In this document: piece after piece, positions 35,641 through 42,516 of the stretch
How positions within the stretch are numbered: position 1 is the first letter of the stretch
Layout of the letters: each line of letters starts with the position of its first letter
Assembly (NCBI RefSeq): GCF_025642255.1
Contig: NZ_CP106759.1
Span: 62,001 to 126,000 of the forward strand
Direction: 5' to 3'
DNA length: 64,000 bases
Source: Stenotrophomonas maltophilia
GTDB lineage: Bacteria > Pseudomonadota > Gammaproteobacteria > Xanthomonadales > Xanthomonadaceae
Translations under genes and position numbers: made by a program
The notes under the pieces: generated by a model
Seen by the model: the letters and a program-made list of their open reading frames with translations, nothing else
The model's database searches: none
Told to the model about the DNA's origin: nothing

Positions 35641-35664
35641 GCGCCGGCGGTGATCCGCCGGCGC
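35641..35664 (-). terminator. Rho-independent-type terminator after the I78 lipoprotein gene
   Basis: GCGCCGGCGG-TGAT-CCGCCGGCGC gives a perfect 10-bp GC stem with a 4-base loop. On the minus strand it lies 9 bases after the stop codon and is followed by TTTCC. The T-run is short, but position and stem strength fit a terminator. It also insulates the lipoprotein gene from the gltB promoter. Confidence 0.7.
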
Positions 35665-35673
35665 GGGCCGGGA

Positions 35674-36063
35674 TCAGCCGCAGCGGACGCCGCTGACCAC
35701 GTCCTTGGCGTCCACTTCGATGTTCAGGCGGTCGCCCAGGAACTCCATCGTGGTCGCGTCATTGGGATGCAGCACGCGCACCTGCTGAGCACCGGCATCT
35801 TCCTGGGCCTGCTTGCCCAGCGCGTCGGTGTAGGCCTGGCCGACCAGGCTCTGCACCTGGCTGGCGTCGCAGGTGCCCACCGGCGGTGCCTCGGTGGCCT
35901 TGCCGGCTTCATCGGCCGGTGCCTTGGCGGCTTCGGCGGCCTGCTGGGCGTGGGCCGTGGCCGAATCCTGTTCATCCAGCGCCGGCGCCTGGCAGGCGGA
36001 CAAGGCCAGCACGGCCGGCAGCAGCAGGGCGGAGAGCGAACGGGCGCGAATCGGGAACGACAT
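35674..36063 (-). CDS. I78-family peptidase-inhibitor-like lipoprotein (copy 1)
   Basis: A 129-residue protein with a lipoprotein signal (lipobox LSAC at about Cys24), an Ala/Glu-rich linker (about 25-62), and a C-terminal domain. The domain has one Cys early (GTCDAS), QSLVGQAY, VRVLHPNDATTMEFLGDRLNIEVD and a terminal RCG. This is the potato-inhibitor-I-like I78 fold known from Aspergillus elastase inhibitor and common in proteobacterial lipoproteins. The role is likely protection against or control of secreted serine proteases in the periplasm. ATGATG is present; the second gives better spacing to GGAG. Two other members lie at about 37.3 and 44.7 kb. Confidence 0.82.
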   Translation of the reverse strand: MSFPIRARSLSALLLPAVLALSACQAPALDEQDSATAHAQQAAEAAKAPADEAGKATEAPPVGTCDASQVQSLVGQAYTDALGKQAQEDAGAQQVRVLHPNDATTMEFLGDRLNIEVDAKDVVSGVRCG

Positions 36064-36174
36064 CATGACTCCGGAAGGGACTGTGAAAGCCGGAGCATAG
36101 CCGCGAACCCATCCTCACGTGTTTGTCTTGCGTTATTGACGCGGCCGCGTCATGTCGATCGCCACACTGCTGGC

Positions 36175-37230
36175 ATGCCCACGTCCCCCACACCCGAGCG
36201 CGCGGCGGCGCGCGCGGCCGGCCTGCGCTACGTTGATGACACCCAACCGGGCTTCACCCGGCTGCGTGCAGGCAAAGGCTTCCGTTACCGTGATGCTGAC
36301 GGCCACGCAGTGCGCGATGCGGCCACGCTGCAGCGTATCCGCGCATTGGCCATTCCCCCGGCTTACACCGCGGTATGGATCTGCGCGCATGCCAACGGCC
36401 ACCTGCAGGCGACCGGCCGCGATGCGCGTGGCCGCAAGCAGTACCGTTATCACGCCGACTGGGCGAAGGTGCGCGATGCCGGCAAGTTCGATCGGATCAT
36501 TGCGTTCGGCGAGGCACTGCCCACGCTGCGGCGGCGGCTGGCACGCGACCTGCGGCAGTCCGGATTTCCGCGGACCAAGGTGCTGGCCGTGGTGGTGGCG
36601 CTGCTGGCCGATACGCTGGTACGGATCGGCAATGAGACCTATGCCCGCGAGAACCGCTCGTTCGGGCTGACCACCCTGCGCAACCGCCACCTCGAGCTGC
36701 TTCGCGGCGGGCGGGTACGCATGCGGTTCCGGGGCAAGTCCGGCCAACTGCAGGAGGTGACGGTGGGCGACCGCCGCCTGGGCCAGATGGTGCGACGGTT
36801 GCAGCAGCTGCCGGGGCAGTCGTTGTTCCAGTACCGCGACGATGATGGCCAGGTGCAGCCGGTCGATTCCGGCGCAGTGAACGAGTACCTGCGCGACGTG
36901 ATGGGTGAGGACTTCACCGCCAAGGATTTCCGTACCTGGGGCGGCACGGCGGCGGCGGTGCAGGCACTGGCTGCCACCGCGCTGCCCGAGCCTGCCAGCC
37001 AGCGCGCACTGGCCGCAGCACAGCGCGAGGTGGTCTGCCAGGTTGCCGCGCGTCTGGGCAACACCCCTGCGGTGTGCCGCAGGGCATACATCGATCCCTG
37101 TGTGTTCGCCGGCTGGGAGCGTGGCGAACTCACCGCGCTGGCGGGCCTGCGCGGCCCGCGGCAGTGGGAACAGGCCACGTTGCGTGTACTGCGGCGGGCA
37201 CGCCGGCTCAGCCGCAGTAGATCGCCGTGA
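36175..37230 (+). CDS. DNA topoisomerase IB (poxvirus-type)
   Basis: A 351-residue type IB topoisomerase. The N-terminal domain (about 1-95, GFTRLRAGKGFRYRDADG and IPPAYTAVWICAHANGHLQATGRDARGRKQYRYH) recognises DNA. The catalytic domain has LLADTLVRIGNETYARENRSFGLTTLRNRH (first catalytic Arg), KSGQLQEV (Lys), TAKDFRTWGGT (second Arg) and the nucleophilic Tyr in CRRAYIDP. The family relaxes supercoils through a 3'-phosphotyrosine without ATP. The ATG opens MPTSPTPERAA; the open frame upstream is unrelated. Its 3' end overlaps the convergent I78 gene by 23 bases. Confidence 0.94.
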   Translation: MPTSPTPERAAARAAGLRYVDDTQPGFTRLRAGKGFRYRDADGHAVRDAATLQRIRALAIPPAYTAVWICAHANGHLQATGRDARGRKQYRYHADWAKVRDAGKFDRIIAFGEALPTLRRRLARDLRQSGFPRTKVLAVVVALLADTLVRIGNETYARENRSFGLTTLRNRHLELLRGGRVRMRFRGKSGQLQEVTVGDRRLGQMVRRLQQLPGQSLFQYRDDDGQVQPVDSGAVNEYLRDVMGEDFTAKDFRTWGGTAAAVQALAATALPEPASQRALAAAQREVVCQVAARLGNTPAVCRRAYIDPCVFAGWERGELTALAGLRGPRQWEQATLRVLRRARRLSRSRSP

Positions 37231-37516
37231 TGTTGTTGGTGCGTCCCTTCTCGATGGTCAGGCGATCACCGCCTTCGCTGGCGGGCGGAACACGCGGACC
37301 GTCGTGGCGCAGCACCTGCACGTGCAGGCTGTCGCTGTCCACGCGTGCACGTTCAACGGTGGCCGCCGACGCTGCCAGACCGACGGCGCCGCGCACCATG
37401 TCGCTGTGGCACTGGCCGGAAATCACGCCGTCGATCGGTTGAACCTGTGCGATTGGCGTGCTGCTGCATGCGGCGACGGCAAAGGTCAGTGCGGCTACGC
37501 TGAATGCGCGGATCAT
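37208..37516 (-). CDS. I78-family-like lipoprotein (copy 2)
   Basis: A 102-residue lipoprotein: signal peptide with lipobox VAAC (about Cys17), then a domain with Cys in SGQCHSDMVRGAVG, ERARVDSDSLHVQVLRHDG, GDRLTIEKG and terminal YCG. The two-cysteine frame and the R-V-L, G-D-R-L-T-I pattern match I78-type inhibitors, with a more divergent core than copy 1. ATG is preceded by a GGAG/CAGGA region. It is convergent with topoisomerase IB and divergent from the small Cys-rich gene. Function as an inhibitor is inferred from the fold. Confidence 0.78.
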   Translation of the reverse strand: MIRAFSVAALTFAVAACSSTPIAQVQPIDGVISGQCHSDMVRGAVGLAASAATVERARVDSDSLHVQVLRHDGPRVPPASEGGDRLTIEKGRTNNITAIYCG

Positions 37517-37667
37517 GATCCTGCTCCATGGTGATGAGGACGCCAGCGTGCCGCGCGCGGCGTGGTGGCGGCATGAACGGCGTGCACATGCGGGACACGG
37601 TGCATTCACTGTCGCCGACAGCGGCGATGGCCACACTGCATGTACTGGCACGCCACGGAGGTATGAC

Positions 37668-37901
37668 ATGGCCACCTGTGATGTATGCGGCAACGACTAC
37701 GACAAGAGTTTCACCCTGCAGCAGGGCGGGCGCAGCGGCACGTTCGACTCGTTCGAATGCGCGATCCACGCCTTCGCGCCACGCTGTGCGCACTGCAACT
37801 GCACCGTGATCGGCCACGGCGTCGAAGGCAACGGGCAGATCTTCTGCTGTGCGCACTGCGCTGGCCATGCCGGCGTGCAGGGCGTTGCCGATCGCGCCTG
37901 A
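37668..37901 (+). CDS. Small Cys-rich protein, zinc-ribbon/metallothionein-like
   Basis: A 77-residue protein. Nine or so cysteines are arranged as CDVCG at the N-terminus, a Cys after FDSFE, then CAHCNC, and after about 14 residues CCAHCAGHAG. The second half resembles bacterial metallothioneins (C-x-C-x-C, then YCC-x-x-CA-x-GH), and the first half a treble-clef metal site. It probably binds zinc or another soft metal. The start ATG is preceded by GGAGG. It precedes the dehydrogenase gene by 34 bases on the same strand, so the two may be cotranscribed. I do not recognise a named family. Confidence 0.75.
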   Translation: MATCDVCGNDYDKSFTLQQGGRSGTFDSFECAIHAFAPRCAHCNCTVIGHGVEGNGQIFCCAHCAGHAGVQGVADRA

Positions 37902-37935
37902 GCCCACCCCATTCCCCACACCTGAAGGAGACCGC

Positions 37936-39051
37936 ATGGCTACGAGCAAGAAGGTTCCCGCCCGCCGCAAGGCGTCGCCCAAAGTACGCAAGGGTACGAA
38001 GGCAGCTGCCGAGGGCAGCGCCGCAGCAGCGGCCGAACGCCCCCGCGTGGTGAAGACGGCAACCCGCAAGGCCGCCGCCGGTGATCCACGTGCCGCCCGG
38101 GTTGCGGCCCGCCAGCGACGCCTGCAGGACCAGGAAAAGGCCAAGGATGCGCGTGCGGCGAAGAAGGCGACCAGGAAGAAGGCAACCCAGGCGGGCACGC
38201 GACGCCAGCCGGAGACCCTGCCTGCCCAGCACCTGGCCAAGCCGGGACATGAGCACGAACTGGACCTGGCCCCGCGCTTCCTGGCACCGGACTACGTCGG
38301 CAGCGGCAAGCTGCAGGGCATGCGCGCGATCGTCACCGGCGGCGATTCCGGGATCGGACGCGCCGTCGCTGTCCTGTTCGCGCGCGAGGGGGCGGACGTG
38401 GCGGTGCTGCACCTTGATGAGGCCGAGGATGCCGAGATCACCCGCCAGCATGTGGAGAGCGAGGGCGGACGCTGCGTGGTGATTGCGGGCGACGTGCGCG
38501 ATCCGCGTTTCTGCAACAAGGCGGTGAAGCAGGTCGCCAAGGCCTTCGGGGGCGTCGACATCCTGGTCAACAACGCCGCCTTCCAGCTGCACTGCGAGCG
38601 CCTGGAGGACCTGGAGGACGAGCATCTGCAGGAGACGCTGCAGACCAATATCGGCGGCTACGTGCAGATGGCACGGGCCGTGCTGCCACACCTGGGCGAG
38701 GGCGCCAGCATCATCAACACGGGTTCGGAAACCGGCCTCTTCGGCAGCAAGGCGCTGATCGACTATTCGGCGACCAAGGGAGCGATCCACGCTTTCACCA
38801 AAGCCTTGGCCAGCCAGCTGCTGCCGCGTGGCATCCGGGTCAACTGCGTGGCCCCCGGCCCGGTGTGGACGCCGCTCAATCCTGCGGACAAGCAGGCCCC
38901 CGACGTGGCCGAGTTCGGCAAGGACAGTGACATGGGGCGCCCGGCACAGCCGGAGGAGCTGTCTCCGGCCTATGTGTTCCTGGCGTCACCGGCCTGTGCC
39001 AGCTACATCAGCGGGGTCATCCTGCCGGTGATGGGCGGCCCGCGGGGCTGA
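37936..39051 (+). CDS. Short-chain dehydrogenase with histone-H1-like N-terminal tail
   Basis: A 371-residue protein. Residues 1 to about 90 are almost only Lys, Arg, Ala and a few Pro/Gly (KKVPARRKASPKVRKGTK, KKATRKKATQAGTRR), resembling the C-terminal tail of histone H1 or bacterial HctB/AlgP-like proteins. The rest is a classical SDR: TGGDSGIGRA cofactor loop, NNAA, catalytic Ser in INTGSETG, Tyr-x-x-x-Lys in YSATKGA, and the C-terminal SGVILPVMGG. The catalytic part matches general-stress SDRs (YghA/YhdF type). AAGGAG precedes the ATG at good spacing. The tail may bind nucleic acid. Its 3' end overlaps the convergent serine hydrolase by 35 bases. Confidence 0.9.
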   Translation: MATSKKVPARRKASPKVRKGTKAAAEGSAAAAAERPRVVKTATRKAAAGDPRAARVAARQRRLQDQEKAKDARAAKKATRKKATQAGTRRQPETLPAQHLAKPGHEHELDLAPRFLAPDYVGSGKLQGMRAIVTGGDSGIGRAVAVLFAREGADVAVLHLDEAEDAEITRQHVESEGGRCVVIAGDVRDPRFCNKAVKQVAKAFGGVDILVNNAAFQLHCERLEDLEDEHLQETLQTNIGGYVQMARAVLPHLGEGASIINTGSETGLFGSKALIDYSATKGAIHAFTKALASQLLPRGIRVNCVAPGPVWTPLNPADKQAPDVAEFGKDSDMGRPAQPEELSPAYVFLASPACASYISGVILPVMGGPRG

Positions 39052-40135
39052 CCGGGGGCGCATACAGATCGGCGATGCGCGGAATGAAGCGCTGCGGGTT
39101 GGCGCCGACCAGGTTGGTGAGCACCACCACGGCGATGCCGCGGTCAGGGTAGACGATGAAGGCCGAGCGCGCGCCACCGATGCCGGCCACCTGCCGGTCC
39201 GGCGCACCCTGCAGTACTGGCCAGCCGGCAGACCACGGGCCCGCCCTGCCATCGGCCAGCGGCTCGGCGGTCCACATCCGTGTGCGCCCGTCCTCGCGCA
39301 GCAGTCGCCCGTCCAGCAGTGCGACCAGCCAGCGCGCGGTGTCATCGGCGGTGGTAAGGATGCCGCCGCCGGACCACAGGCTGGGCGGCACGTCGTAGAA
39401 CCAGTGCGACAGCCGTGGCGGAGTATCGGCGGCTTCGGTCGCGCGCGGGGCCAGGCTGTACATCGTGGCGGCGTCGGGGATCAGGTCGTAACTGTCGCCG
39501 AAGGTGGTGCGTTCCATGCCGGCGGCGCCGAACTGCCGGCTGGCCAGGAAGCGGTCGTAGGGCACGCCCGACTGCCGCGCGATGATCCGCGCCAGGAGCA
39601 GATAGTTGGTCTGGTTGTAGGCGAAACGTTGGCCAGGTGCTGCATCCATCGGCTGTGCGGTCACGGCCTGCCAGGCCTGTGCCTCGGTGCCTCCGCCCAG
39701 CAGCCCGCGCTCGTCAAGGATGTCCGGCAGGCCGGAGGTGTGGGCCAGCAGCTGACGTACGCGCACGGTCTGCCAGGCGGCCGGAAGTGCATCCAGATAG
39801 CGCGACAGCGGTGCTTCCAGATCCAGCCGGCCCTGCTGTGCCAGCTGTGCGGCGGCGACGCCGGTAAAGGCCTTGGTGGCGGAGTTCAACGGGAATCGCG
39901 TGCTGCGTGTGGCGGGAACGCCGTTTTCCACGTTGGCCAAGCCGAACGCTTCGGACAGCACGACCTGGCCGTCCTTGACCACTGCGATCTGCAGGCCTGG
40001 AATGCGCTCGTCCTGCAATGTCTGGCGGATCAGGCGGCGAGCCTGTTCGTTCGCCGGCTCCGGGCTGGCTGACGCCGGCGAGAGGGGCAGAGCAGCAAGC
40101 AGCAGGAGCAGAAGGGGAAGCGATGGGCGGAACAT
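39017..40135 (-). CDS. Beta-lactamase-related serine hydrolase, secreted
   Basis: A 372-residue protein of the class C/PBP4* type. It has a signal peptide (about 1-23), a catalytic SxxK motif NSATK (Ser85, Lys88), a YxN-like motif FAYNQTNY (Tyr173), and a C-terminal GIGGARS in place of the KTG box. Members act as esterases or D-amino peptidases more often than as true beta-lactamases. The missing K-T-G argues against penicillin hydrolysis. It is convergent with the SDR gene, overlapping by 35 bases, and is not next to the BlaI/BlaR1 pair. The substrate is unknown. Confidence 0.88.
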   Translation of the reverse strand: MFRPSLPLLLLLLAALPLSPASASPEPANEQARRLIRQTLQDERIPGLQIAVVKDGQVVLSEAFGLANVENGVPATRSTRFPLNSATKAFTGVAAAQLAQQGRLDLEAPLSRYLDALPAAWQTVRVRQLLAHTSGLPDILDERGLLGGGTEAQAWQAVTAQPMDAAPGQRFAYNQTNYLLLARIIARQSGVPYDRFLASRQFGAAGMERTTFGDSYDLIPDAATMYSLAPRATEAADTPPRLSHWFYDVPPSLWSGGGILTTADDTARWLVALLDGRLLREDGRTRMWTAEPLADGRAGPWSAGWPVLQGAPDRQVAGIGGARSAFIVYPDRGIAVVVLTNLVGANPQRFIPRIADLYAPPVSPAGRPSPAG

Positions 40136-40361
40136 GGGTTATTCCCGGCGGGATGTGCGGATGGGATGCAGCAGGCAGCAGGAGGGTTTAGATGCTGCCG
40201 TTGCGACTTTCCGAGAGGGAGGACATTCCAACGGGGCCGGCAGTCCACCCTGACTGCGTTGATGCCGATACTGACAGCGAACGGAGGATGCCTGCTGCCG
40301 GACTTGCTACAGTCTGTCCGCTGCACGCAACGCAGACCCATGCCCAGGAGGAAGGGCGGCG

Positions 40362-40988
40362 ATGTCCGAACCGTACTCGGCTTTTCTCAGATTGAGGATT
40401 TCACGCGCAGATCTTGCGCGGTGGCTTGCGGCAGCACCGCCGGACGTGTCCCGCTGGTCGGACTGGCGCTCGATCGGCGGGCAGTGGAGTCTTCCCGGAG
40501 GCGGGGATCTTTCCGACCCGGATGCGCCGGGTCTGCAGACGCTCATTTCAGACTGCAACGCGATGTTGGCGCGCCATCGGGACAACCGCGCGGCACTGGA
40601 GTTCGTGCTGGGATCGGCAGAGGCGGAGAACATCAGGATTGCGGCCTATGACCATCAGGGAAGACACTTCGTTGCCGGGTCGTTGACCTATTCGGAGAGT
40701 CTCTACGACATCCTGTTCTTTCTGGCCCTGGGGCGCAGCGCAGCCGAGTTCCTGGCCACGGACGATGCCGGCCTGGTCGTTGTCCACGACTATCTGTGGG
40801 GCGAGGACGGCGAACGGAGAACGGTCGCCGCGCTTGGCCTCGCTGGAAACGGATACTCCGCATTCCTGGGGCCCGACGCCTCCGCTGCCGCCGCCCGCGA
40901 GTTCGACGAACGGGTCGAGGCGATGCTGGATGGACAGGACGATCCGGACTTCTTCCCACGCGATCAGCTGCAGGATCTGCGGGACTGA
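40362..40988 (+). CDS. Hypothetical protein, cytosolic
   Basis: A 208-residue protein I do not recognise. It has no signal peptide or membrane helix. The sequence is Asp/Glu-rich at the C-terminus (DGQDDPDFFPRDQL) and has a hydrophobic core stretch SLYDILFFLALGRSAAEF. The ATG is preceded by AGGAAGG. The 226 bases upstream hold no visible gene. Base composition looks a little less GC-rich than the flanks. Such small acidic proteins often serve as immunity or antitoxin partners, but nothing here proves that. It is convergent with a two-gene secreted-protein unit. Confidence 0.65.
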   Translation: MSEPYSAFLRLRISRADLARWLAAAPPDVSRWSDWRSIGGQWSLPGGGDLSDPDAPGLQTLISDCNAMLARHRDNRAALEFVLGSAEAENIRIAAYDHQGRHFVAGSLTYSESLYDILFFLALGRSAAEFLATDDAGLVVVHDYLWGEDGERRTVAALGLAGNGYSAFLGPDASAAAAREFDERVEAMLDGQDDPDFFPRDQLQDLRD

Positions 40989-40997
40989 TCCCGCGCA

Positions 40998-41453
40998 TCA
41001 GCTATTGTTGAAGGGCACATAGGGTGTAAACGGCCTGGAAGGATCGAAGTCCTTCTGGCCAGGGTACAGAAGGCAATAGAGCCTGCCTTCATGCACGACT
41101 GCCAACGGGTAACAGGCATCCTGCCTGCTCATTCCGCCTGCGCCGCATTCCTGGAGGCCTTCCAGCACCTCCATGGCGGTGCACTTTCCGGCCTTGCAGT
41201 CATGTTCCCGGATCGCGCTGAAGCCCTTTGAATAGAAGATCCTCGGTGCCCGATAGCCCTGCAGCGGTTGCAGGTGCTTGGCCAGGGCGGCGTAGGCCCT
41301 GTCCACTTCCTCCCGCTCACCCAGGTTGAACGTGGAAGGCGAGTCCGATGTGAACCTGAACTTCGCAGGATCCGTCTCGCACTCCCACGCATGTGAGGCG
41401 GGAATGTGCAGCACAAGCAATGCGAACGCACTGATCAAGGATCGGGGCATCAT
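40998..41453 (-). CDS. Hypothetical secreted Cys-containing protein
   Basis: A 151-residue protein with a signal peptide (about 1-23, ending ASHAW) and several cysteines (CETDP, CKAGKC, ECGAGG, DACYP, LYCLLYP) suggesting disulfides in the periplasm. No family recognised. Its start forms an ATGA overlap with the stop of the Rap1a-like gene upstream, so the two are translationally coupled; ATGATG is present and the first fits the overlap, with AGGAG before it. The coupling to a Tai-like protein suggests a joint periplasmic role, possibly immunity. Confidence 0.7.
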   Translation of the reverse strand: MMPRSLISAFALLVLHIPASHAWECETDPAKFRFTSDSPSTFNLGEREEVDRAYAALAKHLQPLQGYRAPRIFYSKGFSAIREHDCKAGKCTAMEVLEGLQECGAGGMSRQDACYPLAVVHEGRLYCLLYPGQKDFDPSRPFTPYVPFNNS

Positions 41454-41884
41454 CGCTCCTGGGCAGGTCTGCTGTTGCTCGATGGAGCCGCATGGGAACA
41501 CGGGAAAGAGTGAACCAGCGCTTCCCGCGTCAGCGTCGATGCGTCTTCCTCGAGGCGGGCGCGCGGAAGCGCCTTCAGGTGGCTGTACACGCGATCCACA
41601 AGCTCATGGGGCAGGACCGTGGCTCGTCCACACCATTGCCCGGCGCTGCTGTCGGCGACTGCCGCGATGTAACCCTGGGCCCAGGACACCGCGCGAGCGC
41701 GGCACAGTGCGTCGCTGCACTTACGCCCCTCCTCGTTGCCTGTGATTCGCTCCAGCAGTGCGCGGCCACTGGAAAGTGCATTGCCTGCGTCTGCCGCATG
41801 CGCGGGCAGAGCGGCGGACAGGCACGCCGCAAGTAAGGAGGCTGTTGAAGGCCGCCGCAGCCAGCGGCCAACCGGAGTACGCAT
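41450..41884 (-). CDS. Rap1a/Tai-like secreted protein
   Basis: A 144-residue protein with a signal peptide (about 1-31, ending AHA) and a compact domain. The domain pattern is LCRARAVSWAQGYIAAVAD, QWCGRATVLPHELVDRVYSHLKALP and a closing EALVHSFPC. The paired cysteines, YIxAVxD helix and terminal FPC match the Rap1a/Tai family, in which Serratia members give immunity to type VI amidase effectors. No type VI or matching effector gene lies in the window. It may be an orphan immunity gene or serve another periplasmic function. It is coupled by a 4-base overlap to the downstream secreted protein. Confidence 0.65.
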   Translation of the reverse strand: MRTPVGRWLRRPSTASLLAACLSAALPAHAADAGNALSSGRALLERITGNEEGRKCSDALCRARAVSWAQGYIAAVADSSAGQWCGRATVLPHELVDRVYSHLKALPRARLEEDASTLTREALVHSFPCSHAAPSSNSRPAQER

Positions 41885-42068
41885 GCATGCGATTCCTGAA
41901 GATGGAGAAGAGAAGGCTCGTCGCCAGGGCCAACTCTATCGGATCGGCCTGCCCGACCGGGATGCACGCGCCCGGCGGAAGGGGGCGCCAGGAAACGCCG
42001 TGCACGGAGAGGAGACGGGGATGCTGCGCTTGCCCCCTACCGTTCGTCGGCCCATGACTTCCGGGGGG

Positions 42069-42115
42069 TTGACTACAGGTGTCGTCACGCCGACAGTGAC
42101 GACACGTGTAGTCAA
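42069..42115. promoter_or_regulatory. 47-bp near-perfect palindrome, BlaI-type operator
   Basis: TTGACTACAGGTGTCGTCAC and its inverted partner (one mismatch in 20) flank a 7-base spacer, ending 11 bases before the BlaI-like start. Each arm contains a BlaI-like TACA/TGTC element. The arm begins with TTGACT, a good -35 candidate, so the repressor would block its own promoter. Confidence 0.8.
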
Positions 42116-42126
42116 GGGAGCCTGTC

Positions 42127-42513
42127 ATGCGCGGCAAAACCATCGGGGACCAGGAGCTGGCCCTGCTGCAGTACATCGATGAACATGCGCCGGCCAGTGT
42201 CGGCGAGGTCGCCAGCGGCTATGGCGAGGCGCGCGGGCTGGCCCGTTCCACCGTGCTGACGATGATGGAGCGGCTGCGCACCAAGGGGTACCTGCAGCGA
42301 CGGCAGCACGAAGGCCTGTACCGCTACCAGGCCACCCGTGGCCCTGACAGCGTGCTGCAGGGTGCGGTGGCCCAGTTCGTCGACAACACCCTGCAGGGCT
42401 CGGTGTCGCCGTTCGTGGCCTATCTTTCGCAGCGCCAGCAGGTCAGCGACAACGAGCTGGCCGAGCTGGAAGCGCTGGTCGCCCAGCTCCAATCGCGTCG
42501 CCACGAGGGCTGA
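42127..42513 (+). CDS. BlaI/MecI/CopY family repressor
   Basis: A 128-residue winged-helix repressor. The N-terminal HTH (about 5-75) includes ASVGEVASGYGEARGLARSTVLTMMERLRTKGYLQR, typical of BlaI, and a C-terminal dimerisation helix follows. In this family, proteolysis by the partner metallopeptidase releases repression. It is separated from the M56 gene by 3 bases and faces a 47-bp palindrome, so autoregulation is likely. The inducing signal is unknown; the partner lacks a penicillin-binding domain, so a beta-lactam inducer is doubtful. No beta-lactamase gene is adjacent. Confidence 0.92.
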   Translation: MRGKTIGDQELALLQYIDEHAPASVGEVASGYGEARGLARSTVLTMMERLRTKGYLQRRQHEGLYRYQATRGPDSVLQGAVAQFVDNTLQGSVSPFVAYLSQRQQVSDNELAELEALVAQLQSRRHEG

Positions 42514-42516
42514 GCC

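Noticed and set aside
35641..35664. GC-rich hairpin as a SMAG repeat
   Set aside because: It lacks the GTAG head; position and the T-run after it fit a simple terminator better.
39017..40135. Serine hydrolase as the beta-lactamase controlled by the BlaI/BlaR1-like pair
   Set aside because: It is 2 kb away on the other strand, lacks a K-T-G motif, and no copy of the palindrome arm is seen before it.
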